Assembly: GCA_019649675.1 (NCBI GenBank)
Contig: BOWN01000002.1
Span: forward strand, 303,704 to 367,703
Direction: 5' to 3'
Length of the DNA: 64,000 nucleotides
DNA from: Cryomorphaceae bacterium
GTDB lineage: Bacteria; Bacteroidota; Bacteroidia; Flavobacteriales; UBA7430
Shown here: positions 49,874 through 60,838 of the stretch, piece after piece
Layout of the letters: each line of letters opens with the position of its first letter
Numbering within the stretch: the first letter of the stretch is position 1
Translations under genes and position numbers: made by a program
Notes under the pieces: model-generated
What the model was told of the DNA's origin: nothing
What the model saw: only the letters and a program-made list of their open reading frames with translations
The model's database searches: none

Positions 49874-52800
49874 TTAATCGTAAAATAAATACTTATCTCG
49901 TATTTTTTTGCCACTCTCATATTCTCTAGTTCTAATATATATTGAACCTCTATTTGGTAGCAAGACATGGCCTTCCTAGAAGATCAGTAAAGAATTCATT
50001 TATAACATCATCTTCTATTTTATCAACACTTAAACCTGGTATATTAATCTCAATAGTAAGTTCTTCAACTAAGGCCATCTGTCCATTGGAAGCTGTTATT
50101 GTAACGGTGTATGTTCCATTAGATTCATAAGTATGTACAACCTGATCTAGATTACTATATGAATCATCTCCGAAATCCCAAAGCAGCAAAGTATACCCTT
50201 CCATACTTACTACTTCTACTTCAAATTCATAAGTAGAAACCCCTAATAAATCATACTCAACAATCAATAAAGAATAAATACAAGAACCGTCATCTGTATT
50301 GGCATTCGGATTAGTATTTGCAGCACTTTCATCCATACAGCCTAAAACTATTGGTGTTAAACAAGAACCGTCATCAACTGTAACATCAAGGCTAAACTCT
50401 AAATATTCTGAATCCATACAACCTTCAACCCATTCAATACATGAACCATCATCTAAATTAGCAAATTCATAAAAATTAACTGCCGTTTCATCCGTACAGC
50501 CTTCAACTATGATATTTACACAAGAATTATCACTAATATTAGCTTCAGGATTATACTCAATATAATTATCATTCATACACCCTTCGATAAATGGAATACA
50601 AGAGCCATCATCTACATCTGCAGTTTCATCGTAATTAAAGGCTGTAACATCCGTACATCCCCAATATACGCATTCAAATTCGTGCCCTTCAGGTGCATTT
50701 ACATTTGCAAATGGATTATAATTTGTGGCATTTTCATCCATACAATGGATTAATGCTACTTCCTCACAAGAACCATCATCTACATTAGCTTCAGAATTAA
50801 ATTCCGCAAAAAGTCATCAATACAACCCTCAACGATTAATGTCTCACACGAACCATCATCGACTGTAGCTTCAGGATTAAATTCAATATACATTTCGTCA
50901 ATACAGCCTCCATCCACTAACGTTTCACACGAACCATCATCTGTATTTGCTGGCGGGAAGAATTCTACATAATTTATATCCATGCACCCGAGAATAACAA
51001 ATTGCGCACAAGATCCATCATCTATCGTTGCATTTTCATTATACTCAACGTACAAAGGATCCATACATCCTTCTAAAATAATAATACAAGATCCATCATT
51101 AACATTTGCTGAAGAATTATAATTTAAGGCAGTTGTTATCATACAACCATAAATAACTATGATTTCACAAGAACCATCGTCCAAGTTTGCATTTGGATCG
51201 TATTCAAGATAATCTGAATTAGTGCATCCTGGGTATTCACAAAATCTGCTTCGGTTGAAAACCAATTATAATTTGCTGCTAATGGATCTTGACATCCTTC
51301 AATCTCAAACTCATCACATATCCCATCACTATCAACATCACTTAAACAATTACCATCACAATCGTAACCTTGTTCTGCAGCAGGAGCATCACAACCACAA
51401 CCTAAATCATTATTGTAACATGAATCATCATTAACAGTAGCAGTCTCATCATAATTACATTGTGTTGGATCTGTACAACCATATACTTTAAAAGTAAGGC
51501 ACGAACCATCATCTACATTTGCAAAAGGATTATATTCCAAATAATTTTCATCCATACAGCCTTCAAAAATGAGGGTTTGACAGTATAATTCCTGTTCACC
51601 AGAATTTGCTAGTTGATCGTATTCCAAATAATTAAAATCCATACAACCCAATACTTCTGTTGTAGAACATGATGTATCATCTACATTTGCATTTGGATCA
51701 TATTCTAAGTAATTAGGATCTAAACAACCTTCAACTATTAAAGTCTCACAAGAGCCATCATCAACGTTAGCAACAACTTCTAAAGGTGTGATTATATTAT
51801 TCGAATAGTTCCAATATTCAAGGTAAGCATTATCTATACATCCGAAAACTTTTAATGTTATACATAAATTTGAATCACTAATATTTGCTTCAGAATTGAA
51901 TTCAAAAAAATCTGCATCTGTACAACCAATAATCTCGTTGTATTCACATGTACCGTCATTAATGTTAGCACTTGGGTTATAATTAAAAGCACTTGGATCA
52001 ATACATCCACCAAAAAGACATGATTGATCATCTTCAAAAGCTTCAGGATTATAATTTAAAGCTGCAGGGTCGGTACAACCTGAAATAATAATATAACACG
52101 AACCGTCATCTAAATTAGCATCTTCGTTATAATTAAGAGCTAACTCATTAGTACAACCAAATATTTTTAAATTAATACAATGACCCAATGTATCAATCGT
52201 TGCAATGGGGTTGTATTCATAATACGATTCATCTGTACAACCCTGTATTTCTATATTTTCACCATTAAGACAAGTATCTAAAATAACTGCAAGTGGATTA
52301 TAATTATCATAAGTTGGATCCATGCATCCATATATAGTTGGTACACAAGTGCCATCGTCTGTATTTGCTAAAGAATCATAATTAAATGCGATACTATTTG
52401 TACAACCATATACCTTAATCGTAAAACAAGATGTAGGATCAGTATCTTGATTATATAAAGGATCATACTCAATAAAAGCTTCATCGGTACATCCTAAAAC
52501 TGACATGAGCCATCATCTGTATTTGCTGAAGCACTATAATTATCTGCGTACGCAAGCATACAACCAGATATAATAGGTATGCAAGGATCGGAATTATCTA
52601 AATTACTTACTTGATTTACATTTGCTGAGGATTGAAATTAAACATTGTCTCGTCCATACATCCATAAAAATTGAGCTCACAGCTACCATCATCTGTATTT
52701 GCAGCGGGATTATAATTAATAGAATTAAAAGTTGTACAACCTTCAACTACCTCATACAAACAATATAACTCATCATTGGGTACATTAACAAATTCATCAT

Positions 52801-54505
52801 ATTCTAAATAATTTGGATCTGAACAACCTTCAATTTCTAGGACAATACAGGTACCATCATCAACATTTGCATAAGGATTGTACTCTGTGTATAGTATATT
52901 AGTACAACCCTCCATAATTTCTGTTAAACACGATCCATCATCCGCATTTGCAACTGGCTCGGGTGCAGTAATAGAAAAATCTGTACCATCGTAAATATAA
53001 TATTCAATAAAATTAGAATCAGTACACCCTCAATAATAATTGTCTCACATGAACCATCATCAGTATTAGCCTCAGCTAGATACTCACTATAGGAATCATC
53101 GGTACAACCATACACTTTTTCAATACAACTACCATCATCAATAGTAACCTCTTCATTGTAATTAAATGCATTAGGATCGGTACAACCGCCATAAATACAT
53201 GAACCATCATCAATGGTAGCCTGCGGATTATAATTTACTGCTTCACTATTGTAACATCCCTCAATAATACAAGAATCATCATTTGTATTGGCCAATATAT
53301 CATAATTTAATGCTGTAACATTTGTACATCCTAAAATCTGAGTAATACATGAACCGTCATCAATGTTCGCTGTTGGATCATAATTAACGGCTGAAAAACC
53401 ATCACCATCAGCATCATTTATTTCAGAAAGACTATTTGTTTCCATTCCATTATCAGTACAACCCAATACCTGACATGAACCATCATCTTGATTTGCTTGT
53501 GAGTTGAAATTTTGAGCCATTTCATTTGTACATCCTAAAATCATAAAGGTCAAACATGAACCATCATCTGAAGTGGCCCAAGGGTTATATTCCAAGTAAT
53601 TGAAATCCATACAACCTTGTATTTCACAAGAACCATCATCAACATTTGCATCTGGATTATAATTGTCTGCGGATTCATTTAAGCATCCGAATACAATAAG
53701 GTTTTGACAAGAGCCATCATCAATATTAGCTTGAGCATCATACTCTACAAAACTATCATCTGTACAGCCATAAACGTTGAATAAACATGTATTATCATCT
53801 ATATTTGCAAGAGGATTGAAATTAATTGCTTCTATGTCCATACAGCCTTCAATTTGACAAGAACCATCATCAGTAGTTGCTTCAATATTATAATTAAGTG
53901 CAGTTTCTTCAGTACAACCAAAAACTTCTAAAGTAATACAAGAACCGTCATCCACATTTGCTAATGGATTTATTCTATAAAAGCATCATTTGTACAACCT
54001 TCAATAGTATCAATACAAGAACCATCATCATTAGTTGCATTCTCGTCATAATTCAGAGCCGTTTCATCAGTACAACCAGGCTCAACTATTGTTAAACTCG
54101 TTACAAATGTCATAGCATTTGTCACATATAAACCAGGGTCAAAATCTATAGAGTAAATAGCTTCCGCTTGGTAATCAGCCCCATTATAATTAATATACCA
54201 TTGAAAATTTTCTTCATTGTTAAACCCATCTTTTCTTCTGTAGTCACATCATCTCCATAAGCGGCAATCTGAAACTGATCCATAGAATAAGAAGAAAATC
54301 CACCACAATGTAATCCATTACCTTCAATTTCATAAAAACACCAACCAAAGCACTTTCATCAATCTCAACACCATTTATTGTTACATTTTCTTCCAAGGAA
54401 GTAACAACGTGTGATTAGATCCTGTATTGTTTATTTCCCATAATAGCTCTTGGGATAAGCAGGTATTTAAACTAATACGAAACATAAAAAAATTAACTTC
54501 TTCAT
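49874..54505 (-). CDS. Giant secreted cysteine-repeat protein B (GC[TM]D...DDGSC repeats; PKD domain; T9SS-like tail; several frameshifts)
   Basis: Signal peptide MKKLIFLCFVLVSLNTCLSQ at 54505; roughly 45 repeats across four long ORFs; PKD-like YTLLLWDFGDDSYSNLDQVVHTYESNGTYTVTITAS; tail TDLLGR... then, after a frameshift, PNRGSIYIRTREYESGKKIRDKYLFYD*. Confidence 0.85.
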
Positions 54506-54573
54506 AAAATTCAGCTTTTTAAACATCATTCTAAAAAATCAAATGTAAAGGTTACACGATACTAAAATAATTC

Positions 54574-57000
54574 TTAATTTTTAATCCAATTTACTCTATG
54601 CAATTGGTTATCAGATTTTACTCTCAGCAAATATAACCCAGTTGGCAAATTATGAACTGCTATTTGAATGATATCCTTAAAAGAAACATCTGCAATATTT
54701 TCTTGTATTAATACATCTCCTAGAGAGTTTAAAATCTCTATACTTACATTATTTAAGTTCGACTCAAAATCTAAATTAATAAAATCTTTACTAGGGTTTG
54801 GGTATAAATTAATTGTCGCATTAACTAACTCATTTAATCCAATACCATCATCAAAATCTATGTCATCACAAACACCATCATCATCAAAATCATTATCAAT
54901 AATAATTCCTGTTCCGTCTGTTTCTCCGAACAAGTGGCACATTCATCTATATCTGTTGAATAATTACAAAGTGAATTGTCTGTATCGTAGTTGAGTCGCA
55001 TCATAGTTACAGCCTGGGGATCTGTACACCAACTATTTCGTCTGAATTACATACACCATCATTATCTATATCATTATCAACGATTGTCCCTGTACCATCA
55101 ATTTCTCCTGAACAAGTTGCACATTCATCCAAGTCTGTTGAATAATTACAAAGTGAATTGTCTGTATCTGTAGTTGGAGTCGCATCATAGTTACACGCCT
55201 GGGGATCTGTACAACCAATTATTTCATCGAAATCACAAACACCATCGTTATCTAAATCATTATTTACTATAATGCCATCCTCACATGAATCACATATGCC
55301 ATCAGTTATTTCACAAGAATCATCACTTGTATTTGCTTCAGAATTGTAATTACATGCTAAACTGTCTATACATCCAAAAACAACGGGGGTTATACATAGA
55401 CTTAGATCATTCACATTTGCACCAAAATCATATTCTAAATATGAATCATCCATACAACCTAAGACTATAAGTGTTTGACAAGAACCGTTTTCTTCAGTTG
55501 CTAATTCATCATATTCAAGATAATCACTATCAGTACATCCTAAAACTTCGTATAGATCACATACACCATCACTATCGAAATCAAATAAACACTCCCCATC
55601 ACAATTATACTGGGCCTCAGCATAAACACATGAGCCGTCATCTTCGGTGGCTAAATCATTATAGTTACAAGCAGATATTGTGATACATCCTTCTACTTCA
55701 TCTTGATTACACACACCATCATTATCTATATCATTATCAACGATTGTCCCTGTACCATCAATTTCACCTGAACAAGTTGCACATTCATCTAAGTCTGTTG
55801 AATAATTACAAAGTGAATTATCTGTATCTGTAGTTGGAGTCGCATCATAGTTACACGCCTGGGGATCTGTACAACCAATTATTTCATCAAAATTACAAAC
55901 ACCATCGTCATCTAAATCATTATCAACTATTAGGCCATCTTCACATGTTTCACATATGCCATCAATTATTTCACAAGAATCATCACTTGTATTTGCCTCT
56001 GAATTGTAATTACATGCGAGGCTATCAATACATCCTAAAACTATTGGGGTCACGCATAGACTAGAATCATTCACATTTGCACTAAAATTGTATTCCAAAT
56101 ACGAATCATCTAAACAACCTAACACTATAAGTGTTTGACAAGAACCGTTTTCTTCAGTTGCTAATTCATCATATTCAAGATAATCACTATCGGTACATCC
56201 TAAAACTTCGTATAGATCACATACACCATCATTATCGAAATCAAATAAACACTCCCCATCACAATTATACTGGGCCTCAGCATAAACACATGAACCGTCA
56301 TCTTCAGTAGCTAAATCATTATAGTTACAAGCAGATATTGTGATACATCCTTCTACTTCATCTTGATTACACACACCATCATTATCTATATCATTATCAA
56401 CGATTGTCCCTGTACCATCAATTTCACCTGAACAAGTTGCACATTCATCTAAATCTGTTGAATAATTACAAAGTGAATTATCTGTATCTGGTTAGGCACC
56501 CCGTTGCCGGGGGGATCTGTACCCCAATTTTTCATAAAATACAAACACCTTATCTAAATCATTTTTTAAAGTTGGTTTTTCTGTTTCCCGAGAAAAGTGT
56601 CAAAACCGTTTTAAAAAAAAAAATAAATTATCTGTATCATAGAAAATTCTTATAGTTACAGGCATAGGATCTGAGCATCCGACTATTTTAAAAAATCCCC
56701 AAAACCCTCATTTCAATTTTTTTTCATTTTCCCTTGGTTTTTTTGGAAAAACTCCGTCTGGGTTTTCCATTGTTTCTAGAAATATGAAACTGTGTAAATC
56801 AAATTGTTTCTGTCCAAAATACAAGGGGTCTGAGCAAAAAGAAATTAAATTACAACAGACTCTCCCTCGCTATTTATCCTTTCCTAAATTTTTCCATTAT
56901 TTCAAATTTTCCCATCTAAATCTCACATTTCCTTCTAATAAATACAAGAACCATCATCTGATGAAATAAGGTTGTAATTACATCGATTATCTGTACACCT
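54574..57000 (-). CDS. Giant secreted cysteine-repeat protein A (5' end uncertain; T9SS type A sorting domain at C-terminus)
   Basis: ORFs 54574-54942 and 55007-56374 joined by frameshift; C-terminal INLYPNPSKDFINLDFESNLNNVSIEILNSLGDVLIQENI...GLYLLRVKSDNQLHRVNWIKN*; repeats traceable to about 56.99 kb. Confidence 0.8.
55049..56490 (-). repeat. 660-bp near-identical tandem repeat inside giant protein A
   Basis: Sequence from 55081 recurs at 55741 and 56401, and 55691 recurs at 56351, with only scattered substitutions; exact 660-nt offset (220 codons). Confidence 0.92.
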
Positions 57001-57592
57001 GATTGGGGGTCAAATCCTTACTTTGGGTGAGAAATTAAAAATTTTTTTGTTAAATAAAAATTCATCTTATTAAGGGTTAAGAATAATTATATCCATCAAC
57101 ATTTTATTTAAAAAAATTTTTTAAAAACACCATCAATTTATTTTAAAAAATATCATTCCCCCCAAAATTTCTTTGGGTTTTAAATAATTACAGTTTTGAA
57201 CCAACCAACACAAGTCGGGAAACATAAACAACTTGATGGGTTTATTTAAAAAAATTTTAAAAATGATTTTAAAATAAAAAGTCATATTTGCACCTATTAC
57301 CTTCAAAATTTATTTGGTATATTTCACTGTGAATAAACATTTTTGAAAAAAAAGTAAATGTAATATATATAGTGAAATTTAAATATTTTTAGTTTTTGAT
57401 AATTTAAAAAAAAAAAAGGAACCAAATATATATAATTTATAAAAAAAATTTTTTTAAATATACTCAAAAAAACCCAAAAATTCCTCTATTTAACAAAAAT
57501 TATTTTTTTTTTAAATCCTTTTTTTTAATCAATAACAATAAACACAAAAATGTATATTTGCAAATACTGTTAAAATCTGATGAAAAAAACAA

Positions 57593-59539
57593 ATGATTAA
57601 CATTACGTTACCAGACGGAACAATAAAAAAATACCCCAAGGGTACAACTGCAATTGATATTGCAGAAGAAATAAGCAGTGGCTTAGCTCGTAATGTATTA
57701 GCTGCTGAGATAAACGGAGAAGTTTGGGATGCTACTAGGATGATTCATCATGACTCAAAGCTAAAACTGCTAACTTGGAACGATAAAAATGGAAAAATGG
57801 CCATGTGGCACTCATCCGCACACCTCATGGCGGAAGCACTCGAAGCTCTTTATCCTGGAATCAAACTAGCTATTGGACCTCCGATAGAAAACGGTTTTCT
57901 ATTATGATATCGATTTTGGTGAACAGCATTTTTCTTCAGATCATTTTCGAAAAGTCGAAAAGAAAATGATAGAATTAGCACGTCAAAAAATACTTTTGAA
58001 CGCATTGTAACATCTAAAAAAGAAGCTATTTCTTATTTTCAAAAAAAAGAAGACAATTATAAATTAGAACTACTCGAAGGTTTAGAGGATGGCGAAATCA
58101 CATTCTACAAGCAAGGAGAATTTACCGATTTATGTAAAGGACCTCACATTCCTCATACAGGACATATCAAAGCGTTAAAGCTACTTAAAACTGCAGGAGC
58201 CTATTGGAGAGGAGATGAGAAAAATAAGCAGCTTACAAGAATTTATGGAATTAGCTTTCCCAAAAACAAAGAACTTACAGCTTACCTTGAAATGCTGGAA
58301 GAAGCAAAGAAAAGAGATCACCGTAAGTTGGGTAAAGAAATGGAACTTTTCACCTTCTCCCAAACTGTAGGTCAAGGTCTACCCTTGTGGTTACCAAAAG
58401 GTGCTGCTTTGAGGGATCGTTTAGAAAACTTCCTAAAAAAAGCTCAACTGATAGCCGGATACGAACAGGTGATTACACCTCATATAGCAAATAAAGATTT
58501 ATACGTTTGTTCTGGACACTATGATAAATACGGAGAAGATTCGTTCCAACCAATTAAAACTCCTAACGAAGGTGAGGAATTTTTCTTAAGACCAATGAAC
58601 TGCCCTCACCATTGTGAAATTTATAAAAGCAAACCTCGTTCTTACAAAGACCTTCCGGTTCGTTTTGCAGAATTTGGAACCGTATACCGATACGAACAGA
58701 GTGGAGAATTACATGGTCTTACACGAGTAAGAGGATTTACTCAAGATGATGCTCATCTTTTTGTTAGACCCGATCAGGTTCAAGAGGAATTTGAAAAAGT
58801 GATTGACCTAGTCCTATATGTGTTTAAGGCTTTAGGATTTGAAAATTTTACCGCGCAAGTTTCCCTACGAGACAAAGAAAACAGAGAAAAATACATTGGT
58901 AGTGATTCAAACTGGGTATTGGCAGAAAATGCAATAATCAATTCTGCTGATAAAAAAGACTTAAAAACTATAGTGGAGTATGGAGAAGCTGCTTTTTACG
59001 GTCCTAAATTAGACTTTATGGTTAAAGATGCTTTAGGTAGATCATGGCAATTGGGTACTATTCAAGTAGATTACAACCTTCCTGATCGTTTTGAACTCGA
59101 ATACAAAGGATCTGACAATAAAAAACATCGTCCAGTAATGATTCACAGAGCACCATTTGGTTCTATGGAAAGGTTTGTTGCCGTTCTCCTTGAGCACTGT
59201 GGTGGAAACTTTCCACTTTGGTTAACACCAGATCAGGTTTCTATTCTTCCAATAAGTGACAAACACATGGATTATAGCAAAGAAGTTTTAAATTCGCTTA
59301 AAATTTCCGATATTCGCGCGGAGATTGACGAACGTAGTGAAAAAACTGGGAGGAAAATCCGTGATGCTGAAGTTCGTAAAATCCCATTTATGCTAATTAT
59401 TGGAGAACGGGAAGCAGTTGAAAGACAAATCTCTGTAAGACGACACGGTGGAGAAGATCTAGGTAGTATGACAATACAGGAATTTAAAAACTTGGTAATT
59501 AAAGAAATTACAGAAAATATTAATGAATTTGTTGTTTAA
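57593..59539 (+). CDS. thrS: Threonyl-tRNA synthetase (frameshifted)
   Basis: [84 protein letters not shown]. Confidence 0.95.
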
Positions 59540-59563
59540 CTAAATATTATAGGAGGAAAAGCC

Positions 59564-60121
59564 ATAGCAATTAGAAGAAGAAGAAGTAGAGGTCCTGGTC
59601 GTGTCATTCGAGAAAATGCACACAACATTAACAGAGATATTAAAGCTCCTGAGATAAGATTAACACCAGGAGAAGGAGTTAAAGAAGGTATTTACCCTAC
59701 TCTTGAAGCTATAGAATTAGCTGATGAATTAGGACTCGACTTGGTAGAAATAGCTGCTAAAGCAAATCCACCTGTTTGTCGCATTATTGACTACAATAAG
59801 TTTTTGTATGAACAAAAAATGCGTCAGAAACAAATGAAATCCAAAGCTGCTAAAGTGGTTATAAAGGAAATTCGCTTTGGACCAAATACAGATGAACACG
59901 ATTTCGACTTTAAACTTAGACATGCTAAGAAATTTTTGTCAGATGGAGCAAAACTTAAAGCATTTGTTTTTTTTAAAGGTCGTTCAATATTGTATAAAGA
60001 TAAAGGAGAAATATTATTGCTTCGATTTGCACAGGAATTGGAGGACTTCGGTAAAGTTGAACATTTACCTAAATTAGAAGGTAAACGAATGATTATGTTT
60101 ATAAGTCCAAAAAAGAAATAG
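59564..60121 (+). CDS. infC: Translation initiation factor IF-3 (non-canonical start, probably ATA)
   Basis: (I)[89 protein letters not shown] at 59551-59556; no ATG/GTG/TTG between the thrS stop and the conserved N-terminus. Confidence 0.92.
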   Translation: MAIRRRRSRGPGRVIRENAHNINRDIKAPEIRLTPGEGVKEGIYPTLEAIELADELGLDLVEIAAKANPPVCRIIDYNKFLYEQKMRQKQMKSKAAKVVIKEIRFGPNTDEHDFDFKLRHAKKFLSDGAKLKAFVFFKGRSILYKDKGEILLLRFAQELEDFGKVEHLPKLEGKRMIMFISPKKK

Positions 60122-60155
60122 AAAAACTCATATTTAGGAAATAAAGAAGAAAATC

Positions 60156-60350
60156 ATGCCAAAAATGAAAACTAAATCCAGTGCTAAAAAGCGTTTTAAG
60201 CTCACAGGAACTGGTAAAATTAAGAGAAAACATGCTTTTAAAAGCCATATTCTTACAAAGAAAGGTACAAAACAAAAGCGGAACCTAACAAAAATAGGTC
60301 TGGTTCACGAATCAGATGTGCCAAATATCAAACAACAATTGTGTATATAA
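60156..60350 (+). CDS. rpmI: 50S ribosomal protein L35
   Basis: [44 protein letters not shown]. Confidence 0.95.
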   Translation: MPKMKTKSSAKKRFKLTGTGKIKRKHAFKSHILTKKGTKQKRNLTKIGLVHESDVPNIKQQLCI

Positions 60351-60436
60351 TCACAATTAGAGTTTATTAATTAACCCTGTACTTAGCCCCTAAGTGTTTT
60401 CAAAAGAAACCGCTGAGTATAAAAAAATTAAAAACT

Positions 60437-60784
60437 ATGCCTAGATCAGTAAATCATGTTGCGTCTAAAGCACGCAGAAAAAAAGTAATAAAGTTAGCCA
60501 AAGGTTATTTTGGGAGAAGAAAAAACGTTTGGACAGTAGCAAAAAACGCTATTGAGAAAGGATTAACATACGCTTACAGAGACCGTAAGGTTAAGAAACG
60601 AAACTTTAGAGCGTTATGGATTCAAAGAATCAATGCTGGCGCTCGTCAATATGATATGTCATATTCACAATTTATGGGAGCCGTTCACAAAAACAACATC
60701 GAACTAAACAGAAAGGTGTTAGCCGATTTAGCAATGAACAACCCTAAAGCTTTTAAAGCAGTAGTTGACAAAGTAAAAAAGTAA
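60437..60784 (+). CDS. rplT: 50S ribosomal protein L20
   Basis: [51 protein letters not shown]. Confidence 0.96.
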   Translation: MPRSVNHVASKARRKKVIKLAKGYFGRRKNVWTVAKNAIEKGLTYAYRDRKVKKRNFRALWIQRINAGARQYDMSYSQFMGAVHKNNIELNRKVLADLAMNNPKAFKAVVDKVKK

Positions 60785-60802
60785 ATTTAATTTTCCTAAA
60801 TA

Positions 60803-60838
60803 TGAAAAAGGAGTCGATAATGGCTCCTTTTTTTATTG
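60803..60838. terminator. Hairpin with T-tract between convergent rplT and TPR gene
   Basis: aaaaaggagtcgataatggctcctttttttat. Confidence 0.7.

Noticed and set aside
50280-53980. CRISPR-like array: 'caagaaccatcatc' recurs roughly every 70-75 nt
   Set aside because: The recurring strings are codons for DDGSC in long minus-strand reading frames. Spacing and repeat sequence vary at synonymous positions and there are no cas genes.
54668-56655. Several plus-strand ORFs rich in His/Tyr/Asn (e.g. 55471-55683, 55834-56064)
   Set aside because: Antisense shadow frames of the DDGSC repeat coding strand; the His/Asn/Leu bias follows from the reverse complement of Asp/Asn/Cys codons.
56770-56969. ORF 56784-56969 (+) as a novel peptide gene
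   Set aside because: Lies in the corrupted, homopolymer-rich segment next to the tandem repeat; not trustworthy.
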